42,782 nucleotides of DNA from contig CAYZDF010000021.1 of NCBI GenBank assembly GCA_964477085.1, forward strand, positions 1 to 42,782. Reading direction: 5' to 3'. Below the pieces are notes generated by a model that saw only the letters and a program-made list of their open reading frames with translations, searched no databases and was not told the DNA's origin. The stretch's first letter is position 1; the number at the start of each line of letters is the position of its first letter. Below are positions 1 to 8,024 of this stretch, piece after piece. The translations under genes and the position numbers were made by a program. Source of the DNA: Dichloromethanomonas sp964477085 (lineage in GTDB: Bacteria; Bacillota; Desulfitobacteriia; Desulfitobacteriales; Syntrophobotulaceae).

Positions 1-66
1 CACAAGATTCTGGAGGTCTCGCCTTCGGAAATCAAATATTATGAAATTGACTCAAACAAAAAATAA
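1..66 (+). CDS. possible C-terminal tail of a truncated plus-strand gene
   Basis: Frame 1 is open from the window edge to a TAA at 64-66 and would encode a 21-residue lysine-rich end (HKILEVSPSEIKYYEIDSNK and one further K). The composition is protein-like and the following bases are AT-rich non-coding sequence, which fits a gene ending here. There is too little to name a family, and an open frame this short can occur by chance. Confidence 0.25.
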   Translation, partial: HKILEVSPSEIKYYEIDSNKK

Positions 67-290
67 ATATTAAATTCCTGATTATCGGTTTCATATGATC
101 ACCTCTTCAGAAAAGATGTTATACCAATATCTACCTTACTCCTTACTCCCCATCTTGCAATGTCCGGAAATGAGATCTAGGACTAACAGCCTATTAAAGA
201 AGAACTAATTTAGTATTATAATTCTTCAATTACCATAATAATCCTGCTTTATTTTTCGAAATATTTTTAATATTTTATTGTTATATGTAA
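67..290. other. AT-rich intergenic stretch
   Basis: No open frame with a ribosome binding site, no RNA gene and no repeat was recognised. It separates the edge gene fragment from the terminator behind the hybrid kinase. Confidence 0.5.
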
Positions 291-326
291 AATAAACCAA
301 CATTTCTTGTCAAATGTTGGTTTATT
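291..326. terminator. bidirectional-type terminator hairpin
   Basis: A perfect 15-bp inverted repeat (arms 291-305 and 312-326) encloses a 6-base loop. It lies 30 bases beyond the stop codon of the minus-strand hybrid kinase and is followed on that strand by a T-rich but not pure-T tail. It probably ends the kinase operon and could also stop transcripts from the left edge. Confidence 0.65.
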
Positions 327-356
327 GATATTATTGTAGTATTTCGACACTCATTT

Positions 357-3296
357 TTAGTCTATTAAGTATTGAGATAGGACATGAAGAAATTTTGTAA
401 CTTGAATGGGTTTAGTAACATATTCCGAAAAACCGGCTTTTAAGCATTTTTCAATATCTTTAGGCATAGCATTGGCACTAATGGCGATGACCGGTATATT
501 TTTGGTTTCTTCATATAAGGATAATCTTTTGAGGACTTCAAATCCATCAATTCCCGGAAGGTTTATATCCATCAGGATGAGATGGGGCTGATGGGCTCTG
601 GCTAAGTCGATACCTAACTCTCCTGTAGCGGCAAAAATCATTGTAATATTCGAACAGTGGCTTAAGATCCCTGCGACCAAATTAAGATTAGCCGGGTTAT
701 CCTCTACATACACTACTTTCCGGGAACTATCACACCCTTTTTGATGCATGTCGTTTGGCAACAGCTTTGAGGAGGGCATAAACCGTGGATCTTTTTCAAC
801 TGAAGGTATGTCTATCCAGAAATGACTGCCGACATTTTCCTCACTCTCTACCCCAATCTTGCCGTGCATCAGTTCCACCAGCTGTTTGGCGACGGACAGT
901 CCAATCCCTGTTCCTTCGACTAGATTACTGGTTGTTTTCAATCGACTAAATGGATTGAAAATGTTTTCAAATTCAGAATCAGGTATACCATACCCTTTAT
1001 CAACCACATTAAACCGTATAAAGCCACCTTTTTTCTCACAGTTTAAGATCACTTCGCCATTTTCACGGTTATATTTAATTGCATTCGAAATAATATTAAG
1101 CAAAACCTGTTTGAGCCGGGTTCGATCCGCTGCAACGAATTCCTGAATACATTCTATGGAGATTACCGTCATCTTAATTTGGTTCTTTTCAGCCAAAGGC
1201 CTCATCAATGATGTGGTTTCTTCCATGAGCGGAGCTATTTCTACAGGCTCGATCGATATCGTTAATTTTCCTGATTCAATCTTTGCTAAATCGAGCACTT
1301 CATTAATTAATACCAATAAGTGATTGCCCGCTTTCAGTATTTCTTTAACGCTTTCTTTTTGGGATTGATTCAAAGGTGAAGTCGGATCAATTTCTAATAA
1401 TTGAGCAAATCCTAAAACAGCATTTAATGGAGTCCGCAGTTCATGGCTCATATTCGATAAAAATTCCGATTTTGCTTTACTTGCTTTTTCAGCCTCTTCC
1501 TTGGCAGTAATCAGAGAATTTTCCATCACGATTCTCTCAGTTATATCCCTTGCCGAAACAGAAGCCGTTCTGTCCTCATTCGCAATCCGGGCTATCCGTG
1601 CTTGGAACCAGCGCATTCCCTTTGGCACAGCCAAAGAGTATTCTATCGTTTCCGCTTCTCCGCTTTGAATTACTCTTCGAATCACAGTGCTATGTATTTC
1701 AGCAATCTCCTGCTCCATCACATCATAGACTGAAGATCCGATCACCTTGTCCGCCGGAATGTGCAGGATGCTGTAATCATTGGCCCAAATATTCTGAAAG
1801 ACGCCGTTTTCATCTACTTCCAAAATAACGTCATCGATAGAACTGACCAGAGCCAGCAGATCGGTTTCTTTCTTCTTCAAAGCTGATTGTGTTGCCAGCA
1901 AGCTTTCATTTGTACTTCCCAGCTCTTTCCCCATATTGACTAAAAGCGAGGCTGATTCCTGCAGCTCTTTAACATGAAAGCTTGGTTCTTGCTGATAATA
2001 CTGGCCTTCCCCAATTTTTTTCACCATGTGATTAATTGCGAGCAAAGGCTGGGAAATGCTCTTGCTCATGGTAAATGAGCGACGATAAAGAACAAATAAG
2101 AAAATGCAATAAAATAAGATCAGCCCCGCTATCATGTATGTTCCAATACGGAATAATTCGGCACTCATCTGGTTTACCTTCGAATAAATATTCTGCTCTG
2201 TGACCAAAATAAGCAGTTTCCAACCCGTTTCAGGAACCGTCGACCAGGATATTACCTGCGGGACCCCTCCAAGGGTGACGGGAACAAAGCCAGTTTTATT
2301 CGTCTGTATCTGCTTGGCTACGTCCGTTAGTTCCTGGCGTTTATACAGATTAAACTGGTCCGGTTTAAACGTATTCTTGGTAATGGCTTCACTATAATGG
2401 TGGTCGGTCAGTTCCGACAAACCCCAATCCTTTTCGCCTGACTCAGGCAGGGCGAGAATCATTCCGTCTCTACCTACCAAAACGCCATAACCGTGCCAGG
2501 GTATGTCTAATTTTAAAATTTGATTGGTAATGGTATTAACCGTAACATCAATACCAACCACTCCTTCCAGGAAATCCCCGGTATATACTGGAGCAATAGC
2601 CGAAGCCATCCAGCCGTGTCCGGCCGGATCAAGGTAAGCCTCCGTCCACTTCACTTCTCGCTGTGGATTATGCACATCATCAGCCTCATAATAAAAATTA
2701 AATGTAGGGATATTCATTAAGGGGGCGTACTGGGAAATCACGTCAAAGTAGGGGTAAATAATATTCAGAGAATCATACGTATTAAGGTAGATAGAAGCAG
2801 CCAGTGGCTGAGAGTGCAAAATGTCTTTCATCAGTTCCTGCGTCTCTAAAACTTTGGTGACTTTTTCCCGTTCATCAGCTCCGATCGGAATGATCCCGCT
2901 GAAGAAAATTGCTGCTCCTCCTTCTTCCTTGTCCTTGGTTGTATAGTAGACTCCTTCCGGAGAATAAGCCAGCCTCTTCTCATCATCAGAACTCATTGCG
3001 GCCGGTGTCTGCAGCGCTTTAGCCGTTTGCTCCGCGTACATAGCCGTCGTATTGGCAATACTTTTTAGCTGTTCTTGAATCACGGATGATTCACGTCTCG
3101 CTATTTCCTGTAATTCGATCTGTACTTCTTCCTTTAGAAGATTGACCATTTCCTGTTGAGACCAATTACTGGTGAAAAAATAAATGGCAATAAAAACTAA
3201 TTCCACTAAAACCAGCGGAATTAGAGCAGTCTTCAAATATGAATGCCAAATCCATTTAAATAAGGAAGCAGGTCTTTTTTTCTCTTGACCGTTCAT
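357..3296 (-). CDS. hybrid sensor histidine kinase (Cache-type sensor, PAS, HisKA, HATPase, receiver)
   Basis: A membrane sensor kinase of 979 residues. A first membrane helix at about residues 23-42 and a second at about 388-408 enclose a roughly 340-residue outer region resembling a double Cache ligand-binding domain. A HAMP-like/linker segment and a PAS domain (around 480-595) follow. The kinase core has the H box SNMSHELRTPLN with phospho-acceptor H618, the N box NIISNAIKYN, the G1 box VDKGYGIP and the G2 box GTGIGLSV. A C-terminal receiver contains LILMDINLPG with phospho-acceptor D910 and a conserved KP near the end. The ATG is preceded by AAAGGAG at good spacing. It lies 93 bases downstream of the HD-GYP regulator gene, so the two probably form one operon and one phosphorelay. 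The ligand cannot be read from the sequence. Confidence 0.93.
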   Translation of the reverse strand: MNGQEKKRPASLFKWIWHSYLKTALIPLVLVELVFIAIYFFTSNWSQQEMVNLLKEEVQIELQEIARRESSVIQEQLKSIANTTAMYAEQTAKALQTPAAMSSDDEKRLAYSPEGVYYTTKDKEEGGAAIFFSGIIPIGADEREKVTKVLETQELMKDILHSQPLAASIYLNTYDSLNIIYPYFDVISQYAPLMNIPTFNFYYEADDVHNPQREVKWTEAYLDPAGHGWMASAIAPVYTGDFLEGVVGIDVTVNTITNQILKLDIPWHGYGVLVGRDGMILALPESGEKDWGLSELTDHHYSEAITKNTFKPDQFNLYKRQELTDVAKQIQTNKTGFVPVTLGGVPQVISWSTVPETGWKLLILVTEQNIYSKVNQMSAELFRIGTYMIAGLILFYCIFLFVLYRRSFTMSKSISQPLLAINHMVKKIGEGQYYQQEPSFHVKELQESASLLVNMGKELGSTNESLLATQSALKKKETDLLALVSSIDDVILEVDENGVFQNIWANDYSILHIPADKVIGSSVYDVMEQEIAEIHSTVIRRVIQSGEAETIEYSLAVPKGMRWFQARIARIANEDRTASVSARDITERIVMENSLITAKEEAEKASKAKSEFLSNMSHELRTPLNAVLGFAQLLEIDPTSPLNQSQKESVKEILKAGNHLLVLINEVLDLAKIESGKLTISIEPVEIAPLMEETTSLMRPLAEKNQIKMTVISIECIQEFVAADRTRLKQVLLNIISNAIKYNRENGEVILNCEKKGGFIRFNVVDKGYGIPDSEFENIFNPFSRLKTTSNLVEGTGIGLSVAKQLVELMHGKIGVESEENVGSHFWIDIPSVEKDPRFMPSSKLLPNDMHQKGCDSSRKVVYVEDNPANLNLVAGILSHCSNITMIFAATGELGIDLARAHQPHLILMDINLPGIDGFEVLKRLSLYEETKNIPVIAISANAMPKDIEKCLKAGFSEYVTKPIQVTKFLHVLSQYLID

Positions 3297-3389
3297 TATT
3301 CTACTCCTTTATTCATATTTATTGATATAATTAATCACCAGTATCACAATACTAAGAAACCGAGATAATATCGACCAGTTTTCATATTC

Positions 3390-4442
3390 TTACTCCAGAT
3401 TATCTTCCTTATCATTAAATAAATATGGTACGATTCTTGAGAAAGCTTCTACGATATCCGGATCAAAAGCAGTACCACTCCCTCTTCTGATTTCCACGAT
3501 CGCGTCTTCTATGGTCCAAGCTTCTTTGTAAGGTCTCTCTGAGATAAGAGCATCAAAAAGGTCACAAATTGCAGTAATTCTTCCGACTAATGGAATCTCC
3601 TTACCTTTCAAGCCTCTGGGATACCCGCTGCCATCCCATTTTTCGTGGTGGGTTAACGCTATTATTTCCGCCATATTAATCAGCTCATAGGTACTGCCGG
3701 TAAGAATCTGGGCTCCTTTAGTAGTATGAGTCTTCATAATCTCCCATTCATCCGGATCGAGCTTGCCTGGTTTAAATAGAATTTTATCACTGATACCTAT
3801 TTTTCCGATATCGTGCATCGTACAGGCATGTGAAAGCAATTGACATTCTTTTTTGGGAAGGCCAACTTCTTCAGCTAATTTGTAGGCATAGTTGCCTATT
3901 CGTAAGACATGATCACTGGTGTCATGATCCCGAAACTCTACTGCCCGAACCAGTCGATGGAGCAGTTCAAGCTGCAGATCCTGTAGTTCCTTCGTTCTTT
4001 CTTGTACTTTTTCTTCTAGTTCCAGATTGTATCTTTTGACCTGATTATGTAATAAACGAATCTCTAACATATTTTGGATCCGCATCATAACTTCAGTATG
4101 ATCAAAAGGTTTGCCGATAAAATCTTTGGCACCCAGTTCTAGCCCTTTTATACGGTGTTCATGATCATCCTGGGCGGTAATCATGATTACCGGCAGGTAA
4201 TCCTCCCCTTTGACATTATTTAACAGCTCCATTACCTCAAATCCATCTAAATAAGGCATCCTATAATCTAACAGCAAGAGATCCGGTTGATAATCGTTAT
4301 ACAAAGCAACAACATCTCTTGAATCAAAGAGAGCTTTGATATTCGTAAATCCATACACTCGCAATAATTTTTCCAAAAGTAGGCTGTTACTTTCCTGATC
4401 ATCTACGATCAATAGCTTAGCATCTCTAATGTCCTTTTTAAT
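3390..4442 (-). CDS. response regulator with HD-GYP output domain (probable cyclic-di-GMP phosphodiesterase)
   Basis: The N-terminal receiver has the acidic pair in LLIVDDQES and phospho-acceptor D59 (LLLLDYRMP), and ends with a KPF motif. A coiled linker leads to an HD-GYP domain with HACTMHDIGKIG, THHEKWDGSGYPRGL and RPYKEAW, the metal-binding set of this family. The family hydrolyses cyclic-di-GMP; activity here is inferred. Start choice: the first usual start in the frame is TTG at 4412, but that removes most of the first receiver strand and has no ribosome binding site. An in-frame ATT at 4442 has AGAAGGTG six bases upstream, restores KLLIVDD and lies just after an in-frame stop, so I placed the start there. 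The hybrid kinase follows and is the likely partner. Confidence 0.9.
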   Translation of the reverse strand: MKKDIRDAKLLIVDDQESNSLLLEKLLRVYGFTNIKALFDSRDVVALYNDYQPDLLLLDYRMPYLDGFEVMELLNNVKGEDYLPVIMITAQDDHEHRIKGLELGAKDFIGKPFDHTEVMMRIQNMLEIRLLHNQVKRYNLELEEKVQERTKELQDLQLELLHRLVRAVEFRDHDTSDHVLRIGNYAYKLAEEVGLPKKECQLLSHACTMHDIGKIGISDKILFKPGKLDPDEWEIMKTHTTKGAQILTGSTYELINMAEIIALTHHEKWDGSGYPRGLKGKEIPLVGRITAICDLFDALISERPYKEAWTIEDAIVEIRRGSGTAFDPDIVEAFSRIVPYLFNDKEDNLE

Positions 4443-4717
4443 GATCTACACCTTCTTTTAGTTATGATCATTGTTCTTAAACTTCTCAAGCATCTTCTTG
4501 AGAAAGCGAATTTTAAGCATATTGCGAATCCTTCTTCCTTTAATTATAATTATTCGCTGTTAAGAGACAATTTCCCTTTGATATATCTAAAAATTATTAT
4601 TTATTTCTAGACCAATTGTAATTAAGACAATTATCTCCAAAGGATACTATAATTTGTTGATATTCGAATTATCCGACAGTTTTCTAATCTAACTGTACTG
4701 TACGGAGTAATATCAAA

Positions 4718-4753
4718 GAACCCAACAGCTACAACCTTGTAACTGCTGGGTTC
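4718..4753 (-). terminator. rnpB terminator
   Basis: A 15-bp stem with two G-T pairs (arms 4718-4732 and 4739-4753) and a 6-base loop lies 12 bases beyond the mature 3' end of the RNase P RNA. On the minus strand it is followed by a short TTTGATATT tail, so it is a moderate intrinsic terminator. The plus-strand side also has a TTTATT tail. Confidence 0.7.
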
Positions 4754-4765
4754 TTTATTCCGCAA

Positions 4766-5123
4766 AAGTCAACCTATAAGCCGAGTTTTGTACCTCTATG
4801 AGGTGATGATCATCTATCTGGGACTGTCGTTACCGACAGCCTCTAGCGACCTTACCCGGGAACAGAGCGGGCAGCTCCATCGTTCCTCTATTTGGTCTTG
4901 CTCCAGGTGGGGTTTGCAGGGCCAGCCAGTTACCTGACTGCCGGTGAGCTCTTACCTCGCCTTTCCACCCTTACCGCTAAAATAGCGGCGGTATATCTCT
5001 GTTGCACTTTCCTTGGGGTTACCCCCACCGGGAATTACCCGGCACCCTGCCCTATGGAGCTCGGACTTTCCTCAGAGACGACCTTTCGGTACTTGTCCCC
5101 GCGATCATCCGGTTAACTTCGCC
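4766..5123 (-). ncRNA. rnpB: RNase P RNA, bacterial class A
   Basis: The catalytic RNA of ribonuclease P, which trims the 5' leader of precursor tRNAs. The minus strand shows the conserved blocks in order: GAGGAAAGTCCGAGCTCC near the 5' end, AGGGCAGGGTGCCGGG, GGAAAGTGCAACAGAGA, the GAGGTAAGAGCTCACCGG segment of the tRNA-CCA binding region, AGATAGATGATCATC and ACAAAACTCGGCTTATAGG near the 3' end. Helix P1 closes the molecule: bases 5111-5119 pair with 4766-4774 over nine positions including one G-T pair. The layout matches the common class A fold rather than the Bacillus class B fold. It has its own promoter and terminator and no protein gene overlaps it. Confidence 0.95.
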
Positions 5124-5128
5124 ACACA

Positions 5129-5157
5129 ATCTTACTAGATAAATGTCAATTGGTCAA
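5129..5157 (-). promoter_or_regulatory. rnpB promoter
   Basis: TTGACC (5152-5157), a 17-base spacer and TAAGAT (5129-5134) on the minus strand form a sigma-A type promoter. Its predicted start, near 5122-5123, matches the 5' end expected from helix P1 of the RNase P RNA. Confidence 0.75.
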
Positions 5158-5301
5158 ACAAATAATCAAGGAATTTGTTTAACACCGCGCCAAATTTCAG
5201 CGCGTAAATAGCATATCACGCTAAAAAATAAAATCAAGCAACATTTTTTTACAATAAATCCATCTTTTTAACTAAAAATCTAATAATTATTTTAATTATA
5301 G

Positions 5302-5333
5302 TTATTCACAAAATGTGGATAACTTGTGGATAA
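5302..5333. promoter_or_regulatory. cluster of three DnaA-box sequences
   Basis: Within 32 bases there are TTATTCACA (5302-5310, plus strand) and two copies of TGTGGATAA (5314-5322 and 5325-5333), each the exact reverse complement of the consensus DnaA box TTATCCACA. The two perfect boxes are 11 bases apart start to start, about one helical turn. They lie in the AT-rich gap between the 3' end of nif3 and the rnpB promoter; nothing else was recognised in that gap (5158-5449). No replication initiation gene is adjacent, so a regulatory or DnaA-titrating site is more likely than an origin. Confidence 0.6.
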
Positions 5334-5449
5334 AATAAGTGCCCCTCTGTTTCTGTTATCAATTAGAATGTTAAGTTTTTGTTAAAAAAATCTGTATTAT
5401 TTAGTATTTTCAAATTGTTGAAATTAATATTAACATGATGTTGATAACT

Positions 5450-6745
5450 TTATCCAAGACCGTTCCAAGGAATTTTATTTGTTGAACTCAGGACTAATTG
5501 AACGTCCTCAAATGTCTTATCACGTAGCAAATAATCAAAGAGTGACTGAATCATCGGTATTTCGCTAAGAAAATGGCCTAATTCTATGACAGCCATACCG
5601 CCTTCCATTGCATCTAGAACCCCGTGATAATCAATGTCACCCGTGATGAAAAGGTCTGCTCCCTTAAATAAGGCTTTCTGAACAAAGCTGCTGCCACTAC
5701 CGTTAGCAATCGCCACTTTCTTTATTTTACGTTTAGGATCACCAGCTATTCGAATAGAAGAAAGATCATAATCGAAAGGGAAGATCTTTCTGGATGGATT
5801 ATGAAAGGGTAAAATGTTTGTAAATTGTTTTGTTTGTTGGGTTATTGGGGGGTTGGTTTGTTTGTCTCTGGAAGATTCAGTTAGTTGTCTATTCATTGTT
5901 TGATCTGGAGCTATCACATTATTAGAAAGCATACTAAAGAATGCCTCAGATAAATCCCTCAATACCATGGTTTCTGGCAGATAACCGATCATACCGTAGC
6001 CTCTTTTTTTGCCACTATTTATAAGTGGGATCAGGTCATAAGCAGGCTCTTCATAGGGATGAGCTTTATGCAGAGCTTTTACTGCTCTTCCTAAAGACCG
6101 TTCGTCAACGATACTTTCCAATCGGATCTCGGATACGCGTGTCAGAGCCCCAATCTCACCGATTACGGGTTCAGATCCAGAGAGGGGTCTGAACATGCCT
6201 TCTCCTCTCGTCTGGTAGAAACAATCTGAGTAGTAGTCACTATGCTCGCCGTCCGTAATACCGGAGCCGACACCTTCAGCTGCCAGCGCTTGGCGAACTT
6301 GCTCCGCCTGTTCTTCAGGAACAAAGGTCACAATCTTCACAAGTTTTTCTGATGCCGTTACCTGGAGGAATTCTGTCTTTTCCAGTCCCAAAAGCTTGGC
6401 AAAGGTCTGACTGGATGACAGGATGGACTGATCAAGATTAGTGTGAGCTGCAAATAAGGATATTCCGTTGCGAAAGAGGGCTAAGGGCATCAATGCAGCC
6501 TGATTATCCGCTCTCAGGTTTTTGAGTGGTTTAAACATCAGCGGATGATGACAAACAACAAGATCGGCCTTCTCTTGAACCGCTTCTTCGATCACTTCCA
6601 TCGTGACATCCAAGGAGAGCAGGATCTTGAAGACTTGCTGCGCACTGCTTCCGACAAGAAGTCCGGGATTGTCCCATTCTTCCGCCCAAGAACGGGGGGC
6701 CATTTTCTCAATAAATTGCTCTACCTGGCCTACTGAAACAGACAT
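5450..6745 (-). CDS. yqfO: Nif3-like dinuclear metal-centre protein (YqfO family)
   Basis: Nif3/DUF34 family protein; members form hexameric rings with two metals per subunit, and the physiological reaction is unsettled. Metal-ligand motifs are visible: VCHHPLMFKPL (about residues 64-74), AAHTNLDQS (about 98-106) and, near the C-terminus, TGDIDYHG and LGHFLSEIP. The middle domain (about 130-235) matches the PII-like insertion of the longer YqfO form. At 431 residues it exceeds the roughly 370 usual for that form; the excess is a Gln/Thr/Asn/Pro-rich linker at about residues 277-322, just before the conserved IRIAGDPKRKIKKVAI. The start overlaps trmK by 16 bases, with GGAGG about ten bases ahead of the ATG. 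The pairing with trmK is conserved in Firmicutes. Confidence 0.92.
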   Translation of the reverse strand: MSVSVGQVEQFIEKMAPRSWAEEWDNPGLLVGSSAQQVFKILLSLDVTMEVIEEAVQEKADLVVCHHPLMFKPLKNLRADNQAALMPLALFRNGISLFAAHTNLDQSILSSSQTFAKLLGLEKTEFLQVTASEKLVKIVTFVPEEQAEQVRQALAAEGVGSGITDGEHSDYYSDCFYQTRGEGMFRPLSGSEPVIGEIGALTRVSEIRLESIVDERSLGRAVKALHKAHPYEEPAYDLIPLINSGKKRGYGMIGYLPETMVLRDLSEAFFSMLSNNVIAPDQTMNRQLTESSRDKQTNPPITQQTKQFTNILPFHNPSRKIFPFDYDLSSIRIAGDPKRKIKKVAIANGSGSSFVQKALFKGADLFITGDIDYHGVLDAMEGGMAVIELGHFLSEIPMIQSLFDYLLRDKTFEDVQLVLSSTNKIPWNGLG

Positions 6746-7632
6746 CGTATGATTACCTCCAAAACATTGATTTCATTACGGATTTGTTTGGCTTTACTCT
6801 CTACTTCTTCCCTTGCCGTACGTCGCATTTCTTCAGCTACTCTATGCAGTCTTTCTAATTCATCTTGCATAAGACATTTTAACAGGATATTACTCTGAGT
6901 CGTAATTATGGCACCAAAACTCCACACTAATTTATCAATTATAGTTTTTAAATTCTCTTCTTTATAGATTTCTTTCATCATAGGTTCTTCAATAAAGGTA
7001 TTTTCTATGGGCGCGTCCTCACTTTTCAATTTTTTTAAGTTAGAACTAACATCAACAGGAAATAAGCTTTTATCTATAAACGCTTTTATCTTCTCGAGCA
7101 AACTGTTACTGGCATCTTCCACATCTTTTTCATCGAGTCCCTCTGTCCGGGTGAAATGAATAACAACATAGATCCTTCCTTCTTCTTCAACCAAGAGCTC
7201 CTCTTTAATTTTCCAACCCTTTTTCAGTAATTCTCTGCAAACTTTCCCTTCTGCTCCCTGGGGCTGTAAGACAAGTTCGTGAATATGTTCCATAACGTCC
7301 TGTCTCTCTGCGAGAATCTCGAGAATGGTGTTGCCACCCATGCCCGCGATAGCCAGGATGTTAACCTCCCGAGGGCGCAGAGGCTTCAAACCATCCCCTT
7401 TACGAACCTCAATATATGAATTCAAATCATAATTTCGGACAGTCTCGAGTGCAGAACGATAAGGACCTTCATGAACATCTACTCCTACCGCCCGCGATAT
7501 GATTCCCTGCTGTACTAGGTAGACTGGAAGGTATGCGTGATCCGTCCCGATATCACCCAGATAACAACCTTTGGGTATCAACGATGCGATCGTTAGTAAC
7601 CTCGGGCCTAAGTCTATCAAATTAGCACTCAT
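6730..7632 (-). CDS. trmK: tRNA (adenine(22)-N1)-methyltransferase
   Basis: SAM-dependent enzyme that makes m1A22 in tRNA in Gram-positive bacteria. The SAM-binding motif GDIGTDHAYLPVYLVQQG (about residues 22-39) and the AIAGMGGNTI motif (about 94-103) are diagnostic of the TrmK/YqfN family. Known family members have about 230 residues and end in a coiled-coil domain. This one has 300: a lysine- and glutamate-rich segment at about 165-235 separates the catalytic domain from the helical C-terminus (DELERLHRVAEEMRRTAREE). Start ATG has GGAGG four to five bases upstream. nif3 follows with a 16-base overlap, so the two genes are translationally coupled. Confidence 0.92.
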   Translation of the reverse strand: MSANLIDLGPRLLTIASLIPKGCYLGDIGTDHAYLPVYLVQQGIISRAVGVDVHEGPYRSALETVRNYDLNSYIEVRKGDGLKPLRPREVNILAIAGMGGNTILEILAERQDVMEHIHELVLQPQGAEGKVCRELLKKGWKIKEELLVEEEGRIYVVIHFTRTEGLDEKDVEDASNSLLEKIKAFIDKSLFPVDVSSNLKKLKSEDAPIENTFIEEPMMKEIYKEENLKTIIDKLVWSFGAIITTQSNILLKCLMQDELERLHRVAEEMRRTAREEVESKAKQIRNEINVLEVIIRCLFQ

Positions 7633-7763
7633 GGTACCTCCATAATCGTCTGTTTACTAAGTCTCGAATTCTTCCCAAAGTTTTGTCCAGTTATTTCCTG
7701 TACTATATATTATTCTACCATATGTATTCTATTATTTTGCTCGATATGAATCAGCTTTTAGCC

Positions 7764-7792
7764 TAAAAAAACTTCGGTTAATAACCGAAGTT
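7764..7792 (-). terminator. intrinsic terminator after the tRNA pair
   Basis: Perfect 10-bp arms (7770-7779 and 7783-7792) with a 3-base loop are followed on the minus strand by a run of six to seven T. It lies 31 bases past the 3' end of the second tRNA and separates the tRNA unit from trmK. Confidence 0.88.
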
Positions 7793-7823
7793 CCTATCAT
7801 ATTTTGATATTTATTTTCAGCAT

Positions 7824-7898
7824 TGGTGGGCCCACCTGGGATCGAACCAGGGACCAACCGGTTATGAGCCGGCCGCTCTACCGCTGAGCTATAGGCCC
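7824..7898 (-). tRNA. tRNA with CAT anticodon (tRNA-Ile2 or elongator tRNA-Met)
   Basis: A 75-base cloverleaf with encoded CCA: acceptor GGGCCTA/TGGGCCC, D arm GCTCAGCGGTAGAGC, anticodon loop CTCATAA, T arm CCTGG-TTCGATC-CCAGG. Anticodon CAT could read Met, or Ile AUA after lysidine modification. The acceptor and the GGCTCATAACC anticodon arm resemble Firmicute tRNA-Ile2 more than elongator Met, but I cannot settle this by eye. It is second in a two-tRNA transcript, seven bases after tRNA-Asn. Confidence 0.93.
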
Positions 7899-7905
7899 AA
7901 TAAAA

Positions 7906-7980
7906 TGGCTCCCCGAGCTGGATTCGAACCAGCAACCTACCGGTTAACAGCCGGTTGCTCCACCGTTGAGCTATCGAGGA
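7906..7980 (-). tRNA. tRNA-Asn (GTT)
   Basis: A 75-base cloverleaf with encoded CCA: acceptor TCCTCGA/TCGGGGA, D arm GCTCAACGGTGGAGC, anticodon stem-loop ACCGG-CTGTTAA-CCGGT with anticodon GTT, T arm GCTGG-TTCGAAT-CCAGC. It is the first gene of the two-tRNA unit. Confidence 0.96.
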
Positions 7981-7995
7981 ACGCCTGCGTCGTTT

Positions 7996-8024
7996 ATTAT
8001 ACGGAATTATTTCGGCATGGTCAA
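7996..8024 (-). promoter_or_regulatory. promoter of the tRNA-Asn/tRNA-CAT unit
   Basis: TTGACC (8019-8024), a 17-base spacer and the consensus TATAAT (7996-8001) lie 16 bases upstream of the mature tRNA-Asn 5' end. This is a near-consensus sigma-A promoter. Confidence 0.87.

Noticed and set aside
4483..4504. Inverted repeat TTCTCAAG/CTTGAGAA upstream of the HD-GYP gene
   Set aside because: Only 8 bp with no tail or link to a known regulator; it could be chance in this AT-rich leader.
4892..5116. Plus-strand open frame of 74 codons
   Set aside because: It lies antisense to the RNase P RNA and has no family resemblance.
5302..5333. A chromosomal replication origin
   Set aside because: No dnaA, dnaN, recF or gyrase genes are adjacent, and only three boxes are seen without an obvious unwinding element arrangement; a non-origin DnaA site is the simpler reading.
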